A stretch of 64,000 nt of DNA, from positions 62,001 to 126,000 of the forward strand of contig VCJN01001728.1 in assembly GCA_006384855.1 (NCBI GenBank), read 5' to 3'. Positions 60,001 to 64,000 of the stretch are shown piece after piece. Under the pieces are notes generated by a model that was given only the letters and a program-made list of their open reading frames with translations, was not told the origin of the DNA and searched no databases. Origin of the DNA: Tetraselmis striata. Its lineage: Eukaryota > Chlorophyta > Chlorodendrophyceae > Chlorodendrales > Chlorodendraceae. The position numbers and the translations under genes are program-made. Position 1 is the first letter of the stretch, and every line of letters starts with the position of its first letter.

Positions 60001-63000
60001 GGCGATGGCCTTTGCTTCAAGGTATGCATGACGGGAAGGGATGCATGGTGCGCGGGACTCGCCATCAGGCGCATACCTCCGAGTCGGCTGCGTGCCGGCA
60101 GTCATCGCCCGCCCAGCCCTCTTGGCACTGGCACAGCCCCTGCCCGTCCACCGACCAGCAGACGCCGCGGTCACTGCAGGGTGGGTCGCCCAGGCAGGCG
60201 GGCATCTCGCCCGTGTCGACCTCCACCAGCAAGCTTCCCTCCACGTTGTACGCCAGCCAGTCCACGACCACGTACCAGTATCCCCAGCGCTCGTAGACCT
60301 CGTACCAGGGCAGGTCAAACTCCGCCAGCTGCTCGCTTCCCTGAACAGCGCACACGGTCGAGGAGAGGCAGAGTTGAACAGTCTGTCGGCCCGGCCTTGC
60401 GCTCACCTCAGCCGGACAACACGAAGCATGGCCTTTGGCTGCCGTCAAAGGCGAGCAACAGCAACCATAGCAACAATACCAGCGCCGGGGACAACACTGC
60501 AACGGTGGCAGTGGCGCTGACAACGACAACGTGAACCATCACGGCTTTGGTGAAGCCCACAAAGGTGACAATACTGGGAGGTCATGTCAGAGCGTGCGTT
60601 TGCGGCTCGAGGGCTTGTCCCGACAACCAGCTAGCACTCCATCATAGCGAGCAGCGATACGGCCCTGGGGGTGGAGACAGGGGGGTCACCTGCAGGCGGG
60701 TGAAGCGGTCGTAGTCCCACTGCACGTAGTCCTCCACGTCTATAACAATGGGCGGGACGCCATGCCGCAGGTAAACCTCTGCGCTGGCGGGCAGCTGCCT
60801 GCGCCCACGGGGGAGGCACCAGGAGAAGCCTCAGCGTGTCTCCCCAACCTTGACCGGCAGCAATCAACAGACGTCTCCCTGCGGATGTGCTCGTGGATGC
60901 TGGCCGCCAGGATTGACACCGCCGAGTTTCAAAGATTTATTCCAACTGGGATAGCTTTGCAGCGATGAGTTCACAAAATCGACGGGGCTGTATCTTGTGA
61001 AGGAATGAGCCCCGCGTTGTGGAATGCGATTGTTATTAGTTTTATCATGTCACACTTTGAGGACGGTTGAAAAAAACAAGGCCACCTTGTCATTCATAAT
61101 GTGCAAAAGGATCGGGATGCTCACCGTACCATTAGATAATTTGGTTTGCCGGTCCGAAAAACAATGACTACATTACAACACTAATTTGAATATCCGAGGC
61201 GGTGGATCCATGTGGTACTCGTGTTATATTCTGAAAGTATGCAAGCTAAAATTGAAAACTAATGTAGTTCTCTCTCCAGGAGGGAGGAGGGGGATAAAAA
61301 ACAATCACAAACTCCAAAGAAGCGTGGTTCTGGCTTGGGTGGCGGCGCTCACGTGTCGGCTTGGCGCGTCCTGAGGCTGATGTGCAGGCGGCTGCTGTGC
61401 GGCGGGACGTGGATGAGGTACACGGAGGTGCGGCCGCCCCGCATCTCGCCCGCCACGCGCATGTAGCGCTCCGCGGGCCCCTGCGGGCCCTCATACACGC
61501 CGCCCTCCACGCTGTGCATCACCATGCTGCACGCCCTGTCATGACCGGGCGCACACAACCATGCAACTCCAGGGTCAGAGCTTCAGCCACGCAGGCGTGC
61601 GCGGCGTGCGGCACGCTCTGGGCAGCTCCGCAAGCATGGTTTTCTCAGCAAAGAAGTTCGTAATGGCCAGCATTACGTCGCGCTCTCGACGTGGGATGCC
61701 TGCCCGCATCCAACGACAGTAATCAAGACAAAGAGACCTCTGCCACTGACTTTCCCAATGGTATACAACAACGTGCTAAGTGTTATTTGGCATCAACCAT
61801 CAATCTTTTTGGCGTTCCTCTGCACCTGCGCCGACAAGGGTCGCATGACCTGGCAGTACGGTGCCCTGTTGGCAATTGAAGAGCACGCTGGCAGGGGGGG
61901 TAATTACCTATTGGTAGTTGTTTGGAGGATATCATAAATGGGAAGGGGAGGGGTTCTCCAGACAAGCTGTACTTTAGCTGGGCGGGTTCAGGGCGCACCG
62001 CTTGACTGGGCCGACCCGGGCGGCCACCACCATGTCCTCCACATGGTGCGGCGGGAAGAAGTACGGCTCCGCGGCGACGTGCTGCCCCGTCTCACACGAC
62101 ACCGTCCCCACCTCGATGTCCACCGTGGCCGTCGTGGGCACCGCGGCAGTAGGATTATCCACGCCCTGCCGCCGCAATATCACGACACATCAGACAATGA
62201 AAGTTGCACACAATGCCCTTGGTTGCCTTTTATGTCTGTTTGCTGGATGGCAGGCCAAGGACAGGGAGAGGGAGAGGGAGGAGGAAGGGGGGGTGCCTGA
62301 GTGAGTGTGGTGAAGTAGGTCCCGGTCCGGTAGAACATCATCCCTTGGCTGAAGTGGTCCAGCGGCACCTCCGCGTCCTCCACCTCCTGGTCCTCCCGCA
62401 CGTCGGGCGCCGGCGTGAGGGTGTCGTAGAGCGCGGTGAGTGTCTGCGCGCTGGTGGCGGGGCCGGGGCTGAAGGTGGGCAGGCGGCGCAGTAGCGTCCT
62501 GCCAACATGAAGGCCATCAAACAATCATCAGCCCAATGCAAAGATGACGGCATTAGGTATTGACTCATGTAGACATCGCGCAGCACTTGTGGCGCACAAC
62601 CATAGGTATGTAATAGATGCCGGGCTCGCGGCTGACCTGAAGTGCAGACTGGAGGGGGCGCCGGTGTGCGATGCGCGGCGAACTCGCGTCCACACCTCCG
62701 AGTTGAAGTCGGGAAGCTGCGTCTTGATGAATACGGAGGCGCCCGCCCCTGCCAGGGTCAGGTTCCGCACCGGCTCATTTACCTGTGAGCAGCATCCTTC
62801 TCCGTCAGTAAAGCCAACAATCCACTGTGAAAGCGACCGCGGTGTCGGGATGTCAGTCGCTGCCTGCCTGTCACAGCTGCCTCTGCTCACGTTTCTGGCC
62901 GAGATAGACTGCTTTTTTTAGCGAGACGAACAGCAAGCACTCTGAATGGACTGTGGCCACTGGTTGGATGATGACGATGAAATGGTGCTATGGCAACTTC

Positions 63001-63753
63001 AAGAGCAGTACAACAACTTTGCTTGTTGACTTATATAATCTGCTGCTTTCCCAGTCGCTCGCGAACGTCAAAACTAAACAAAACGATATTTTATTGAAAA
63101 TCAGCAGTTTCGCATCAAAAGTACAACATCACCACATGCCTAGCTGCTATATGGATGCCCCTACTGATGTTACACTTTACAACACGTACTTATGCAAGTT
63201 GTCGCCGCGCTCCATTATTTCACAGTGCGACATTCAATATATTACATTTGCAATGCACAACCGAAAAGCACACTGACACCCAGTTTATAACACCCAGTTT
63301 AGACAGATAACCATTTTACCTCGGATAATGTATATGGTACTTGCTGCATCTTGTTGCGCCTGATGAAATCAAGGCGCAAACACGTCTTTGTACCCGAAAA
63401 ACAGCATGTATATGCAAAGGGTTGCACGACAGGGGCAGCCCGTGATACCTTGGCGGTGATGACCGGCACACAGGTGAAGTTCTGGCCGGCGAGCTCGAGT
63501 GCCTCCGCCGGAGAGTGAAGCCCCGTGAGCGCCGGCGACAGCTGCAGGGCGCTGGAGGGGAAGCCCGCCCAGCCGTCCCCGCAGCGCGTGATATTCAGTC
63601 CGACACGGAACGCGCAGCCATCGCAGCCGACGGCAATGACCCAGGGACCGGTGGCGTACGCCGGCAGAGGCAGGTTGAGCAGCGTGATCTCCCCGGGCTG
63701 CGCGGCAAAGCCGACAAAGATGCCATGCATTCGGCTGCGGTCGTGCCATCCCC
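57016..63753 (-). CDS. EGF-like, coiled-coil, single-pass membrane protein; 5' end off window
   Basis: Eleven exons: 63753-63449, 62782-62637, 62498-62297, 62165-61999, 61535-61353, 60798-60690, 60340-60077, 59639-59325, 58813-58661, 58525-58377 and 57325-57016. All are in phase and give 766 visible residues. The N-terminal ectodomain is beta-rich (GEITLLNLPLPAYATGPWVI, IVIDVEDYVQWDYDRFTRLQ). An EGF-like module near 60190-60089 has six cysteines spaced 5-5-8-1-8 (CSDRGVC, GLCQCQEGWAGDDC). Then come an Ala/Glu coiled-coil stretch (TVLRSRVAELEGEVGALEAQ; AADLQAAQAAVASLSAELDV), one membrane helix (VLIALGTVLGCLACACFGLL) and a basic cytoplasmic tail of about 65 residues. The layout suggests a type I surface protein. 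The ectodomain-plus-EGF part recalls PGAP6/TMEM8, but the seven-helix end is absent. The first exon shown starts with a split codon, so more exons lie to the right. Confidence 0.85.
57538..57612. repeat. Microsatellites (TATATG)n and (GA)n
   Basis: Adjacent simple repeats in the last intron of the EGF-like membrane protein gene. Confidence 0.9.
57915..57976. repeat. Duplicated unit containing a poly-G tract
   Basis: GAATATATGCCAAGG followed by about 17 G occurs twice in a row. The whole unit, not just the homopolymer, has been copied. Confidence 0.9.
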
Positions 63754-64000
63754 CTGCAGGTGGGCGCTGGAATATTAGTCGACATGCAGTTTAAGGTTTT
63801 GTCATTATTATTCTCCTTTACTGCAAACCACAAAGATCGGCGCTAGAGACATAGATGTGTCGGCACTAGGGGAAAATGTGAGATCTTCTATTTGTTGCCA
63901 TGATGTGAGCAGCATTGAGACGGTCTTTCTGTGTCTCCTGTGGTTTGGGAGACCCGCCGCTGGATGGCCTGGTTTTGTAGCAACATCCAACAATGAGGCC

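Overview
The window is nuclear DNA of a GC-rich unicellular green alga, most likely a flagellate chlorophyte close to Chlamydomonas and Volvox (inference). The evidence is a set of short-exon, intron-rich host genes (SMG7, RAD51C, mitochondrial bL12, a helicase-associated-domain protein, an EGF-like membrane protein), a cilium-specific gene (CFAP100/MIA1), TGTAA polyadenylation signals, and algal transposon types. Long poly-G or poly-C runs occur about once every 1.5-2 kb, mostly in introns and between genes.

Layout. Bases 1-5172 hold most of an SMG7/EST1-like nonsense-mediated-decay gene (minus strand, 3' end off the left edge). Bases 5.2-18 kb are a repeat island: 227-bp coding tandem repeats, a hAT-like element carrying a LINE fragment, a minus-strand LINE with a restriction-like endonuclease domain, an AT-rich insert between 150-bp direct repeats with a Nudix-like reading frame, a DIRS-like fossil, and an approximately 80-bp poly-G block. 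RAD51C (plus strand, 8 exons) fills 18.0-20.2 kb. A 1.3-kb palindrome follows, with a tRNA-Gln(CTG) gene or head at each outer end. Bases 22-45 kb are gene-poor: satellites, minisatellites, retroelement fossils, one transposase-like gene and several unassigned spliced reading frames. The right third is host territory: bL12m (minus, 45.4-46.8 kb), a tandem duplication with telomere-like sequence (47.4-48.6 kb), CFAP100 (plus, 49.6-52.0 kb), a helicase-associated-repeat protein (plus, 54.7-56.3 kb) and an 11-exon EGF/coiled-coil/single-pass membrane protein (minus, from 57.0 kb to beyond the right edge).

The host genes do not form one pathway. Exon borders were set by reading-frame continuity across splice sites. 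All introns of the five well-resolved genes keep phase, and four of them appear to use GC-AG rather than GT-AG ends. The most unusual items are the tRNA-bearing palindrome, a 370-bp satellite whose every unit is an inverted repeat, the high share of GC-AG introns, and the architecture of the EGF-like membrane protein.
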